From Verrucolacustris abundans (GTDB lineage Bacteria; Verrucomicrobiota; Verrucomicrobiia; Methylacidiphilales; Verrucolacustridaceae), in contig OZ239145.1 of the NCBI GenBank assembly GCA_965194535.1, positions 806,001-870,000 of the forward strand: a stretch of 64,000 nucleotides of DNA. The letters run 5' to 3'. Position numbers and translations under genes: made by a program. A model generated the notes under the pieces. The model was not told where the DNA came from, ran no database searches, and saw only the letters and a program-made list of their open reading frames with translations. This document shows, piece after piece, positions 46,072 to 53,439 of the stretch; position 1 is the first letter of the stretch; each line of letters opens with the position of its first letter.

Positions 46072-48363
46072 TTACTTCGCGGTGCCGTAGAGGGTCAGAG
46101 TTGCAGAGTTTAAAAGGCCAAAGTTATTTTTCTTTCTGTCTGAAACCTTAAGAGTCCAAAGGCCGCGCGAGTCTTCGCCCCAGTTGTGGACGGTAGAGAA
46201 GGTCCAGTTTGGGTAGTTGGCGTTCTCGTCTCTTGCGGAGGATACGTACTGGCCCGTTGAATCTGGCCCAAAGGAATTGTGGGTTTCTGCGAGGCGACTG
46301 ACCGTGCCTGCAGGACTAATCAAATCGATTGCAAGCTCGCCGCGGTCTGGATGGTCAATATCCAGCGTTAATGTTGCATGTTCTACTCGGAGGCTGTTAA
46401 GCGAGCGCATATCAAACTTTCTGACGTACCCCTTCGCGCTGTTATCAGGAATCAATGCGCCTTCGTCGTTTACGTTATCTTTTAAATACAAAAGAGATGA
46501 GGACACGCTTGTCATTGTGGGTAGATTATTGCGATATGTCCTAGCCATTCGAATCGCGCTGGAAGTGTTAATTAATCCTGCGCCGTACTTGTGATTAAAC
46601 CAAAAACCCGCACCATTTCGATTCCAGTCTTGATCTCCTGGGTCATTGCGAGTTGCCGTTGAAATGTAGATTTCTTTTACATCCCGCCAAGTCAGATTAG
46701 GGTTGGCCTGTAGTAGGAGAGCAGTTGCTCCAGCCACCACTGGACAAGCGGATGAGGTTCCGTTGAAATGTTCCGTGTATGCGATATTTTCAAGATCAGT
46801 AGTAGTGCTTCCAGCGGAGGGAGGGTTATATCCCTCATCTCCTGTGCGGTCAGTTGTCAGGGTTCCTTGCGGGCGATTGTTGGGACCGCTTTCGCCGCCC
46901 GATGGTGCAGAAATTACAATAGAGGCCCCTGGCGTGCTGTAATTACATTGCGTTGCTTGATCGTTGACGGCGGCGACTGGAATTACATAGATAGAGTTTT
47001 GTCGTCCACGATAGTTTGTGTTTTCCCCTTGTTGCTGTCCATTTCCAGCGGCGAATAAGACAATCTGTCCAAGTTGCGTAACGGCATATTGGAGAGCGGT
47101 AGCAGCTAATGAGGTTGACGGGGTTTCTGTTATTGCGCTGCTTCCATTACCAAAGGTTGTGAGGTCGGTGGTAGAGTTTCCGATGCCCCAGCTATTATTT
47201 TTAATATGAATTCTACCCTCTCCCTTTGAACCACTTCCAAAAAGATAAGCCTCCGCTTCATCTGCATCGGTGAAGTTATCTGCAATTAAACGTAGAGGTG
47301 CGATTTGGGCTGAGGGGGCAACACCGACTCCCCCGATCGAGTTGTATCCGACAGCAGCAGCGACCCCTGCAACGGCTGTTCCGTGGTTATCAGATGTTCC
47401 AGGGTTAGGATCGTATTCAGGGTAAGAGGCAACCCTATCATTCCAATTATATCGGTAGATGGACATGTTTGGTTGCAAATCAAGGTGTGAAGTTGTGCCA
47501 TCTGTTAAAGAGTAGGAGGTAAAACCATCTTCGAGGTCTGTGATTCCGCCAACCTGAACACCATCGTCAACGATACCAATCACCACGCCACTGCCTCGTA
47601 TTAGATTATCATTTGAGTCTCGCAAATCCCAGGTCGTGGGGACTTTTGCGTCGGATGCTTTTTTGGCACCATTTTGGCCACGCCCGCAGATATGCCACTG
47701 TTTTGTGAAATATGGGTCGTTGGGTAGAAACAATGGGGTCGCGCGCATATAAACAAGTGGGTACGAGGATGGGAAAGAGGTCGATTTCATTTTTGAGTAA
47801 GTTTCTAAACTATTGATTGCAGAGTCAGATGTGAAAATAAGATATCCTGAGGCGTACGCAGGTTCGGATTTTAAGCGTAGGCCGGCCTCCGTGGCAGCTT
47901 GGATGGCGGCCTCACGGTTATCGGTTTTTACAACGATATCGCGGGATAGAATGCGGCGGGTTTGCTCGTTGTGGGGGGCGCCGACCGGGTAGAGGATTAG
48001 GCGGGTTTCCTGCTTCTTTTCCAAGGTTAAGATGCTGGCGACGGAGGCTAGGGTTGAGGGTTTGCTGGACTCTTTGATGGGGACGATTTGGCCGACCCCA
48101 TCAGGGGTGGGTTGGTAAAGTTCGTCCACAGCTAGGACGTAGGAGCGTTTCCTTCCGTCGTTGATCTGGATCGGCTTTGAGAAGGTTTCATCGAATTGAG
48201 CTGCGGCTTCTTCATTGGCAGGAACCAAGGAAGTGTTGGTTACAAGCTCGACGGCGGATAGGGGTTCAGCAAGACGAGGCGAGGTATGCTTAACCTCTGA
48301 ATAAAGGTTTGGAACTAGGAATACAAGGGGTAGCCAGAGTGGGATGGTTATCTTGTGTTTCAT
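46072..48363 (-). CDS. Kexin-like subtilisin protease (S8) with P-domain
   Basis: A 763-residue exported serine protease. A signal peptide (about 1-22) and a propeptide-like region (about 25-230) precede the S8 catalytic domain: Asp266 in VIGIVDDGVQ, His327 in DNHGTAVAGVAAAVG, the oxyanion Asn near 390 in KNNSWG and Ser537 in NGTSSACPVVAGATALLL. A C-terminal P-domain (about 640-763, with LTLDIDHPDRGELAIDLISPAGT and GLWTLKVSD) makes it proprotein-convertase-like. It lies between tpsA and tpsB on the opposite strand, flanked by direct copies of a palindromic repeat. Processing of the neighbouring TpsA is a reasonable guess only. Confidence 0.92.
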   Translation of the reverse strand: MKHKITIPLWLPLVFLVPNLYSEVKHTSPRLAEPLSAVELVTNTSLVPANEEAAAQFDETFSKPIQINDGRKRSYVLAVDELYQPTPDGVGQIVPIKESSKPSTLASVASILTLEKKQETRLILYPVGAPHNEQTRRILSRDIVVKTDNREAAIQAATEAGLRLKSEPAYASGYLIFTSDSAINSLETYSKMKSTSFPSSYPLVYMRATPLFLPNDPYFTKQWHICGRGQNGAKKASDAKVPTTWDLRDSNDNLIRGSGVVIGIVDDGVQVGGITDLEDGFTSYSLTDGTTSHLDLQPNMSIYRYNWNDRVASYPEYDPNPGTSDNHGTAVAGVAAAVGYNSIGGVGVAPSAQIAPLRLIADNFTDADEAEAYLFGSGSKGEGRIHIKNNSWGIGNSTTDLTTFGNGSSAITETPSTSLAATALQYAVTQLGQIVLFAAGNGQQQGENTNYRGRQNSIYVIPVAAVNDQATQCNYSTPGASIVISAPSGGESGPNNRPQGTLTTDRTGDEGYNPPSAGSTTTDLENIAYTEHFNGTSSACPVVAGATALLLQANPNLTWRDVKEIYISTATRNDPGDQDWNRNGAGFWFNHKYGAGLINTSSAIRMARTYRNNLPTMTSVSSSLLYLKDNVNDEGALIPDNSAKGYVRKFDMRSLNSLRVEHATLTLDIDHPDRGELAIDLISPAGTVSRLAETHNSFGPDSTGQYVSSARDENANYPNWTFSTVHNWGEDSRGLWTLKVSDRKKNNFGLLNSATLTLYGTAK

Positions 48364-48369
48364 GGCTGA

Positions 48370-48397
48370 TTCATAGTTATTAACAATAAGGATGCAA
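48370..48397 (-). promoter_or_regulatory. Predicted promoter of the S8 protease, leaderless
   Basis: On the minus strand: TTGCAT (48397-48392), 16-nt spacer, TATGAA (48375-48370), then 6 nt (TCAGCC) to the ATG at 48363. It lies between the protease gene and repeat copy C. Confidence 0.4.
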
Positions 48398-48448
48398 CAG
48401 AAACCTTATAATTAACAGGTAAGAAGAGATTTTGAAAAAAGCAAGGGG

Positions 48449-48502
48449 GGTACGGACGAGCGTCCCGCTCGTCCTAGGATGACCGCGACGGTCATCCGTA
48501 CC
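48449..48502 (+). repeat. Two-hairpin palindromic repeat, copy C (most regular)
   Basis: Fully nested structure: outer stem GGTAC (48449-48453) with GTACC (48498-48502); hairpin 1 GGACGAGCG-TCC-CGCTCGTCC (48454-48474); linker TA; hairpin 2 GGATGACCG-CGA-CGGTCATCC (48477-48497). Every base except the two 3-nt loops and the TA is paired, giving a three-way junction in single-stranded DNA or RNA. It lies upstream of both the S8 gene and the divergent tpsB. Confidence 0.9.
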
Positions 48503-48610
48503 TTTTCTAGGCCCTACTGTTGGCACTTCTTGGGGTTTTTTCGACAAGTTGTTAATGCTGAAGGGGCAGAAACCTTGAGGGTAGGGAGATGGAAACGAGC
48601 CTTATAAGTA

Positions 48611-50422
48611 ATGAGAAGGGCATGGTGTATCCTTATGGGGTGGACGCTTTTGGGCGTATTTTGTGCTCAAGCTCAAGAGGGGGCACCAGAGGATTATGCG
48701 GTGCCGTATCCAACCCGAAGTCAGGGTCCAAGCGTCCAGTTTGGACAAGGTTTTCAGGCGGTGGCTCCGAGCATGCCGAGACCTTCGGATGGCCGAATCA
48801 AAGTAGAACCCAAAATAGAATCCACTGATGGTGCAAAGGGCAGGGATTCAGTTGTAACTGCTGAGGTAAAAGCGTTGGTTTTTGTTGAAGTCGGTGAGCA
48901 GGTAAAATCGGACGGTGTTCCTGGATTAAACGGGATTGTAACGGGGATTGCCATGCTCAAGCAGGAGGATTTTCAGGATAAGATGAAGGCATATCTGGGG
49001 AAACCGGCGACGATGGGGACCTTAAACAAACTTTCCCGAGATGTGATCGAGTATTATCGAAGAGAAGGTTTCCCTGTTGTGAATGTGATCGTACCGAAGC
49101 AGACGGTTCGGGATGGCGTGGTGCAGTTTGTTGTAACGGAGGCAAGGGTCGGGAAGGTGATCGTCGAAGGGGCGAAGTGGTTTAATCCGGACAAGTTCAA
49201 GGACGAGGTAAGCTTAAGGGAAGGGGACAAGGTGGATGGGGATCAGTTGCAGGAGGATATCCGTTGGTTGAACACGAACCCGTTTCGGTCGACCGATCTG
49301 GCGTTTCAACCTGGAGAGGCGGCGGGATCCACCGATGTGATTTTAGAGGTGAATGATCGGATGCCCGTGCGTTTCTTTTTCACCTATGACAATTATGGAA
49401 TCGATTTAACGGGAAAGAATCGGTTATCGACGGGATTTAACTTTGGGAATCTGTTTAATATGGATCAGCAGGTGAACTTTCAGTACACGACATCCACGCA
49501 GAGCATCTTCAATAGTCTGAATGCGTATTCGGGCAGTTGGATTATCCCGTTTCCTTGGAGGAATTATCTGACGATTTACGGGGCGTATGCGGGGTCAGAG
49601 GCGGCAATCGACTCGAACAGTAGTTTGAATGGTTCGAGTTGGCAGGTGAGTGCGAGGTACAACGCGCCTATGCCGATGATATTTGAGTATACGCATGAAC
49701 TGTATGGAGGTTTTGATTTCAAGCAGGCTTCTAACTCTCTTTTGATTTTCAACACTGCGATCGGAGATGGGGGAGGGTTTGGTACGTACGACGTGTTTCA
49801 GTTGACGGCGGGATATAGTGGAAATATCCCTGATCCGATCGGGTCGACGAGTTTTGAAGTTGCGGGCTTTTACAGTCCAGGTGGAGTTGGGAATCTGAAT
49901 AATCAGTCTACCTACACGAATATTCGGAACAATGCAGATCCGGATTACGGTTATGGAAAACTAAATTTCAAGAGAGGTTTTGTTTTACCGCTCAATTTCA
50001 GCCTGACGGGTGCGTTTAACGGGCAGATCACGACGAGCAATCTGATGCCAACGGAGCAGTATGGCTTGGGCGGATATAATACGGTGAGAGGGTATGACGA
50101 GCGCGTGGCGAACGGGGACAACGCGTGGGTTACCAATGTTGAGTTACGGACGCCTCCTGGTAGTATATTTAAGATCTTTGGAAATCAGGAGGTTGATGAT
50201 CGGATTCAATTCTTGGCGTTCTGGGATTATGGATGGGTAGGTTTCAATAACGCAGCACCGGGTCAGGTCGCGACCTACCTGATGGGTGTCGGACCAGGGT
50301 TGCGGTACAATATTGATCGATTCGTCAGCGTGCAGTTTGACTGGGGGTTCCAGTTGAAGCAGACCCCAGCGGGAAGCAAGGCGAACGACCGAGCCGAGTT
50401 GAGCGCGACGATCGCGTATTAA
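48611..50422 (+). CDS. Two-partner secretion outer-membrane transporter (TpsB; ShlB/FhaC family)
   Basis: A 603-residue outer-membrane protein that exports the TpsA partner. A signal peptide (about 1-22, ending AQAQ) and a linker lead to two POTRA domains (about 85-250; motifs VVNVIVPKQTVRDGVVQFVVTEARVGKV and EGDKVDGDQLQEDIRWLNTNPF). A 16-strand-type barrel follows, with the conserved YGLGGYNTVRGYDER near residue 485 (VRGY tetrad of the plug-forming loop) and a final strand RAELSATIAY ending in an aromatic residue. ATG 48611 gives a good signal peptide; ATG 48635 is possible. The tpsA gene is upstream, separated by the inverted protease gene. Confidence 0.93.
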   Translation: MRRAWCILMGWTLLGVFCAQAQEGAPEDYAVPYPTRSQGPSVQFGQGFQAVAPSMPRPSDGRIKVEPKIESTDGAKGRDSVVTAEVKALVFVEVGEQVKSDGVPGLNGIVTGIAMLKQEDFQDKMKAYLGKPATMGTLNKLSRDVIEYYRREGFPVVNVIVPKQTVRDGVVQFVVTEARVGKVIVEGAKWFNPDKFKDEVSLREGDKVDGDQLQEDIRWLNTNPFRSTDLAFQPGEAAGSTDVILEVNDRMPVRFFFTYDNYGIDLTGKNRLSTGFNFGNLFNMDQQVNFQYTTSTQSIFNSLNAYSGSWIIPFPWRNYLTIYGAYAGSEAAIDSNSSLNGSSWQVSARYNAPMPMIFEYTHELYGGFDFKQASNSLLIFNTAIGDGGGFGTYDVFQLTAGYSGNIPDPIGSTSFEVAGFYSPGGVGNLNNQSTYTNIRNNADPDYGYGKLNFKRGFVLPLNFSLTGAFNGQITTSNLMPTEQYGLGGYNTVRGYDERVANGDNAWVTNVELRTPPGSIFKIFGNQEVDDRIQFLAFWDYGWVGFNNAAPGQVATYLMGVGPGLRYNIDRFVSVQFDWGFQLKQTPAGSKANDRAELSATIAY

Positions 50423-50448
50423 GGGGGCAGGTGTGGGGTCAGACCCTG

Positions 50449-51807
50449 CTACAAATATTTGCCGGGGTTGAGGAGGTGGCGAGGATCGAGGGTGCGTTTG
50501 ATTTTTGTGTGAAGGGAGCGGAGGGCAGGGGTGGTGGCGGAGTTCCACCAAGGTTTTTTGGCAAGACCGATGCCGTGCTCCCCACTGATAACGCCGCCCA
50601 TGGCGAGGACTCCTTGGAAAAGCTCGTCGAGAATACGGTGCATCCTGCGATCGTCCGGCTTGGTTCCAGCCGGGGCCATCAGGTTGACGTGAATGTTGCC
50701 GTCTCCCGCATGACCAAAGCTGGAAATAGGGACGCCATACTTCTTTTGGAGTCGGGCGGTTAAGCGAAAGAGATCCACGACTTTGCCTCGTGGTACGGTG
50801 ACATCTTCATTTAGTTTCACGAGGCCCGTATCGCGCAGGGCGTAGCTAAAGCCCCTGCGAATCTCCCAAATCTTTTCGCAAGCGGTGTTGCCGTGAGCCG
50901 TGACAATCTTGGACGAGGAGGCACGCAGAACCTTTGCGGCGGCGGCAAGCTCGCTTTTGACGGAGGAGGGTTGTCCATCAAACTCCACGATAAGCATCGA
51001 ATCGCAGTTGGGGGTGTTGGGTATAGCTTTTCGGGCGGCGGCGAGGGTGAAAGGATCAGCAATCTCGAGGGCGCAGGGGAGAAGTCCAGAGCCGAGAATC
51101 TTTTGGACTCCTGCTGCCGCTTTGGCAACGGAGGTAAACTCGGCCCGTAAGCAGGAGCGGGTGGGCGGAAGAGGGATCAGGCGAAGGGTGGCTTCGGTAA
51201 CCAGGCCGAGCATTCCTTCAGAACCTGTGAAGAGGCCGATGAGATCGAAACCAGTGCGATTTTTGTGAGTGCGCCCGCCGAGGCGGACGACAGTGCCGTC
51301 GCCCAAGACAACTTCTAGTCCTAAGACATAGTTGCGGGTGACTCCGTATTTGAGGCATCGGGGACCGCCTGCGTTGGTGGCGATGTTTCCACCCAAGGTG
51401 GACTCTTTGAGACTGGCGGGGTCAGGAGGATAGAAAAGATTTCGGCGCATTGCGGTAGAGCCTAGTTTGGCGGTGATGACGCCAGGTTGGACAACGGCCA
51501 CGCCATCGGCAGGCGATATCTGGAGAATACGGTTCATTTTGACGAGAGAGACAACAAGGCCACCGCAAACGGGGACGCATCCGCCAACGTAGCCGCGACC
51601 TGCGCCGCGGGTGGTTACGGGAATACGGTTGCGGTGGGTGAAGGTGAGAATTTTTGAGACTTGTTCGGTGGTACGGGGAAAGGCGACAGCGGTGGGAAGG
51701 GCGGAGGCCACCCAGGCGTCGGAGGAGTTAGCCTGAAGGGTGGCGGGTTCGAAGCGGATGACACCTTTTGGAAGGAGCCGGGCGAAGGAGCGGAGTTTAG
51801 ATTTCAT
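50449..51807 (-). CDS. FAD-linked oxidase (GlcD/lactate dehydrogenase-like)
   Basis: A 452-residue flavoprotein of the FAD_binding_4 plus FAD-oxidase C family (GlcD, D-lactate dehydrogenases). Visible motifs: AVAFPRTTEQVSKILTF near residue 41, ITTRGAGRGY-type FAD loop (VTTRGAGRGYVGGCVP), NAGGPRCLKYGVTRNYVLGLEVVLGDG and GLFTGSEGMLGLVTEATLRL, then C-terminal SSFGHAGDGNIHVNLM and SGEHGIGLAKK with the metal-type His residues. The oxidised 2-hydroxy acid cannot be told. Its ATG overlaps the smpB stop by 4 nt. TpsB ends 26 nt from its stop on the other strand. Confidence 0.9.
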   Translation of the reverse strand: MKSKLRSFARLLPKGVIRFEPATLQANSSDAWVASALPTAVAFPRTTEQVSKILTFTHRNRIPVTTRGAGRGYVGGCVPVCGGLVVSLVKMNRILQISPADGVAVVQPGVITAKLGSTAMRRNLFYPPDPASLKESTLGGNIATNAGGPRCLKYGVTRNYVLGLEVVLGDGTVVRLGGRTHKNRTGFDLIGLFTGSEGMLGLVTEATLRLIPLPPTRSCLRAEFTSVAKAAAGVQKILGSGLLPCALEIADPFTLAAARKAIPNTPNCDSMLIVEFDGQPSSVKSELAAAAKVLRASSSKIVTAHGNTACEKIWEIRRGFSYALRDTGLVKLNEDVTVPRGKVVDLFRLTARLQKKYGVPISSFGHAGDGNIHVNLMAPAGTKPDDRRMHRILDELFQGVLAMGGVISGEHGIGLAKKPWWNSATTPALRSLHTKIKRTLDPRHLLNPGKYL

Positions 51808-52262
51808 TTTCGGCGACGATCGGCGAGGACTCGGTTCACTTCGCGGTCGGTTTGGCGTTTGATGAGGTCTTGGCGCCTGTCTCGATGTGTTTTGCCTGTT
51901 CCAAGGCCAACGAGAATTTTGAAGCGACCATTTTTCAAGTATCCCTTGAGGGGAACGAGGGCACGACTACCTTTTTTCTCAATCTGGCCTAGGAATCGAA
52001 TGATCTCGTTGCGGTGAAGGAGAAGTTTGCGGGGGCGTTCGGTTTCGAGGTTCGCACGATTGCCATGGCTGTAGGGGGCGATGTGGAAGGAGTAGAGCCA
52101 AGCTTCGCCGTTTTCGATTTTTCCGTAGGCGTGGGCGAGGTCGCCTCCGCCTGCGCGCAGGGATTTAATTTCGGCACCCGTGAGGACGATTCCGGCTTCG
52201 ACCGATTCGGAGATGGCGAAGTTGTGGCCGGCTTTCCGGTTTTGGATTTCGATCGTTTTCAG
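51804..52262 (-). CDS. smpB: SsrA-binding protein with an apparent CTG start
   Basis: Partner of tmRNA in rescue of stalled ribosomes. The 152-residue frame reads TIEIQNRKAGHNFAISESVEAGIVLTGAEIKSLRAG, HIAPYSHGN, RPRKLLLHRNEI and GYLKNGRFKILVGLGTGKTHRDRR, which spans full-length SmpB. No ATG, GTG or TTG lies between the in-frame TAG at 52283-52281 and the conserved region; the CTG at 52262 stands exactly where family members have their initiator Met (MK-type start). A sequencing error in the 52260-52280 stretch is the alternative. rpoZ ends 29 nt upstream, and the oxidase ATG overlaps its stop (ATGA). Confidence 0.85.
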   Translation of the reverse strand: MKTIEIQNRKAGHNFAISESVEAGIVLTGAEIKSLRAGGGDLAHAYGKIENGEAWLYSFHIAPYSHGNRANLETERPRKLLLHRNEIIRFLGQIEKKGSRALVPLKGYLKNGRFKILVGLGTGKTHRDRRQDLIKRQTDREVNRVLADRRRK

Positions 52263-52291
52263 GGTGCGGAACCCCGTTGCCTAGGGAGGCG

Positions 52292-52549
52292 TTACGACGA
52301 CTTCTTGGCGCGGGTTTTACGCGCGGATTTTTCGGGAGTGTCTTTGGATGGGCCACCGAGGACTTCGTAGCCGAGCTTGCCATCCGCCACTTCGTGCAGG
52401 GCGACATCCATAAAAGTCATTCGGGGTGTGACAGCGATCATAGGGCGGTAGCCGAGGCCAAGTTGGCGGACGCGCTTGGAGACCACATTGATCAAGATTT
52501 GCGGGCTACTAACTTTGGCTAAGGCTAAATTGACAAGTTCGCTTCTCAT
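52292..52549 (-). CDS. rpoZ: RNA polymerase omega subunit
   Basis: An 85-residue protein of the omega family: SELVNLALAKVSSPQILINVVSKRVRQLGLGYRPMI near the start, then DVALHEVADGKLGYEVL, followed by a short Lys/Ser-rich tail. Omega assists assembly of RNA polymerase. It opens the operon rpoZ-smpB-oxidase. A promoter (52571-52598) lies 21 nt upstream; no Shine-Dalgarno is apparent. tRNA-Pro starts 58 nt away on the other strand. Confidence 0.88.
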   Translation of the reverse strand: MRSELVNLALAKVSSPQILINVVSKRVRQLGLGYRPMIAVTPRMTFMDVALHEVADGKLGYEVLGGPSKDTPEKSARKTRAKKSS

Positions 52550-52570
52550 AATGGTTTAGGATTGTTTTGC

Positions 52571-52598
52571 ATTATGTCGTAATCGGGGCAGATTGCAA
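52571..52598 (-). promoter_or_regulatory. Predicted rpoZ operon promoter
   Basis: On the minus strand: TTGCAA (52598-52593), 16-nt spacer, CATAAT (52576-52571). The box ends 21 nt before the rpoZ ATG, so this transcript would have a leader of about 14 nt, longer than the leaderless cases elsewhere in the window. Confidence 0.4.
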
Positions 52599-52607
52599 GA
52601 GTTAATC

Positions 52608-52681
52608 CGGAGCGTAGCTCAGCTTGGTAGAGTACCAGCTTTGGGAGCTGGCTGTCGTGGGTTCAAATCCCACCGCTCCGA
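52608..52681 (+). tRNA. tRNA-Pro (TGG)
   Basis: Acceptor CGGAGCG/CGCTCCG, D stem GCTC/GAGT (closed by G-T), anticodon stem CCAGC/GCTGG with loop TTTGGGA (anticodon TGG), T arm GTGGG-TTCAAAT-CCCAC, discriminator A. CCA is not encoded. The 3' end runs directly into a structured region and a GIY-YIG gene. Confidence 0.96.
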
Positions 52682-52831
52682 CCCTCCTTCGCGCCTAACC
52701 CTACCAGGGAGGCGCTTCGGAGGGCTCCGCCTGAGCGATGAGTTCGAGAGGTGCTTCGGACGGCTTCGGTCGAACAAAAAACGAAGGAGGGTCGCCCTTC
52801 TAAGCTCTGCGAAAGCGGAGCAAAGGAGGGC
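52681..52831 (+). ncRNA. Structured RNA leader between tRNA-Pro and the GIY-YIG gene
   Basis: Dense inverted repeats. ACCCTCCTTCG (52681-52691) pairs perfectly with CGAAGGAGGGT (52782-52792), enclosing further hairpins such as GCGCCT/AGGCGC and CGGAG-GG-CTCCG. Next comes a second long hairpin: GCCCTTC (52794-52800) with GGAGGGC (52825-52831), inner stem GCTCTGC/GCGGAGC and a GAAA tetraloop (52811-52814). The GGAGG that could serve as ribosome-binding site for the nuclease gene is inside this second stem. No known riboswitch class is recognised. Confidence 0.55.
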
Positions 52832-52842
52832 AGTGGTGTGCC

Positions 52843-53085
52843 TTGAAAACAGTATACCTGCTGAGAAGTTTATCGAATCCGAATCGGACCTATGTTGGGG
52901 TGACAACCGATTTTGCCCGCAGGCTTGAAGAACATAATTCTGGCAGAGCACCTCATACTGCACGATTTAAGCCTTGGGAAGTCGTCGTGGTTGTTGAGTT
53001 TTCTGATGATGCGAAAGCGGATATGTTTGAAACCTACTTAAAGTCGGGGTCTGGTCATGCTTTTGCAAAGAGGCATTTTTGGTGA
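52843..53085 (+). CDS. Small GIY-YIG domain nuclease
   Basis: An 80-residue single-domain protein of the GIY-YIG superfamily (UPF0213/YhbQ-like size). KTVYLLRSLSNPNRTYVGVT supplies the two Tyr/Gly motifs, ARRLEEHN the conserved Arg and His/Asn, and ADMFETYLKSG the metal-binding Glu; it ends GHAFAKRHFW. TTG 52843 is the only reasonable start since no ATG or GTG is in frame upstream. It is preceded by a structured leader and followed by a degenerate copy of the tRNA-Pro 3' end, suggesting a mobile or selfish unit. Biological role unknown. Confidence 0.8.
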   Translation: MKTVYLLRSLSNPNRTYVGVTTDFARRLEEHNSGRAPHTARFKPWEVVVVVEFSDDAKADMFETYLKSGSGHAFAKRHFW

Positions 53086-53138
53086 TTTGACTTTCCGAAG
53101 GCGAAAGAGGATTGGGCCAGGGGCGGGTGTGCGGGGGC

Positions 53139-53151
53139 CAAATCCCACCGC
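53139..53151 (+). repeat. Degenerate copy of the tRNA-Pro 3' end (possible attachment-type repeat)
   Basis: CAAATCCCACCGC is identical over 13 nt to positions 52664-52676 in the T arm and acceptor of tRNA-Pro. The flanking bases still form a T-arm-like hairpin (TGCGG...CCGCA, 53130-53152). The pair of copies brackets the structured leader and the GIY-YIG gene at a distance of 475 bp. Confidence 0.5.
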
Positions 53152-53251
53152 ATGTATTAAAACCGGTCGCAAATTGAAACATCGATTTTTTTTAAGCACG
53201 GCTTCTTAGAACAAGCGTCCCTACCAACTTTAACGTAAGCCGTCATCGGGA

Positions 53252-53280
53252 TTGCTCGCGGTAGGTTTTCTGAATATAAC
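53252..53280 (+). promoter_or_regulatory. Predicted promoter of the small basic protein, leaderless
   Basis: TTGCTC (53252-53257), 17-nt spacer, TATAAC (53275-53280), then 6 nt (TTTCTT) to ATG 53287. The expected transcription start coincides with the A of the ATG. Confidence 0.5.
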
Positions 53281-53286
53281 TTTCTT

Positions 53287-53439
53287 ATGTCCTTACATCG
53301 TAGTTTACGTTCGGGTGGTTCCACGGCCGCAAAGCGCAATGTCTTAAAGCGTTTTGAGCGGGTTACCTTGTTGAAGAAGCGTGGTCAGTGGAAGGCTGGA
53401 ATGAAGTCGACTGGCCTTCCCAAAACCAAGCCCGAGTGA
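53287..53439 (+). CDS. Small basic protein, Chlamydia/Verrucomicrobia type
   Basis: A 50-residue, very basic protein: SLHRSLRSGGSTAAKRNVL, then KRFERVTLLKKRGQW and a GLPKTKPE end. This matches the small basic protein family known from Chlamydiae, Verrucomicrobia and Lentisphaerae (TIGR04137 as I recall it), whose role is unproven but probably tied to RNA or the ribosome because of its charge. It is a useful lineage marker. There is no Shine-Dalgarno and the promoter implies a leaderless mRNA. Its TGA stop shares the A with the ATG of the next gene (TGATG). Confidence 0.85.
   Translation: MSLHRSLRSGGSTAAKRNVLKRFERVTLLKKRGQWKAGMKSTGLPKTKPE

Noticed and set aside
52593..52928. Open frame running through tRNA-Pro and the following leader
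   Set aside because: It translates the tRNA itself (GRVPALGAGCRGFKSHRS), a common artefact, and continues into structured RNA.
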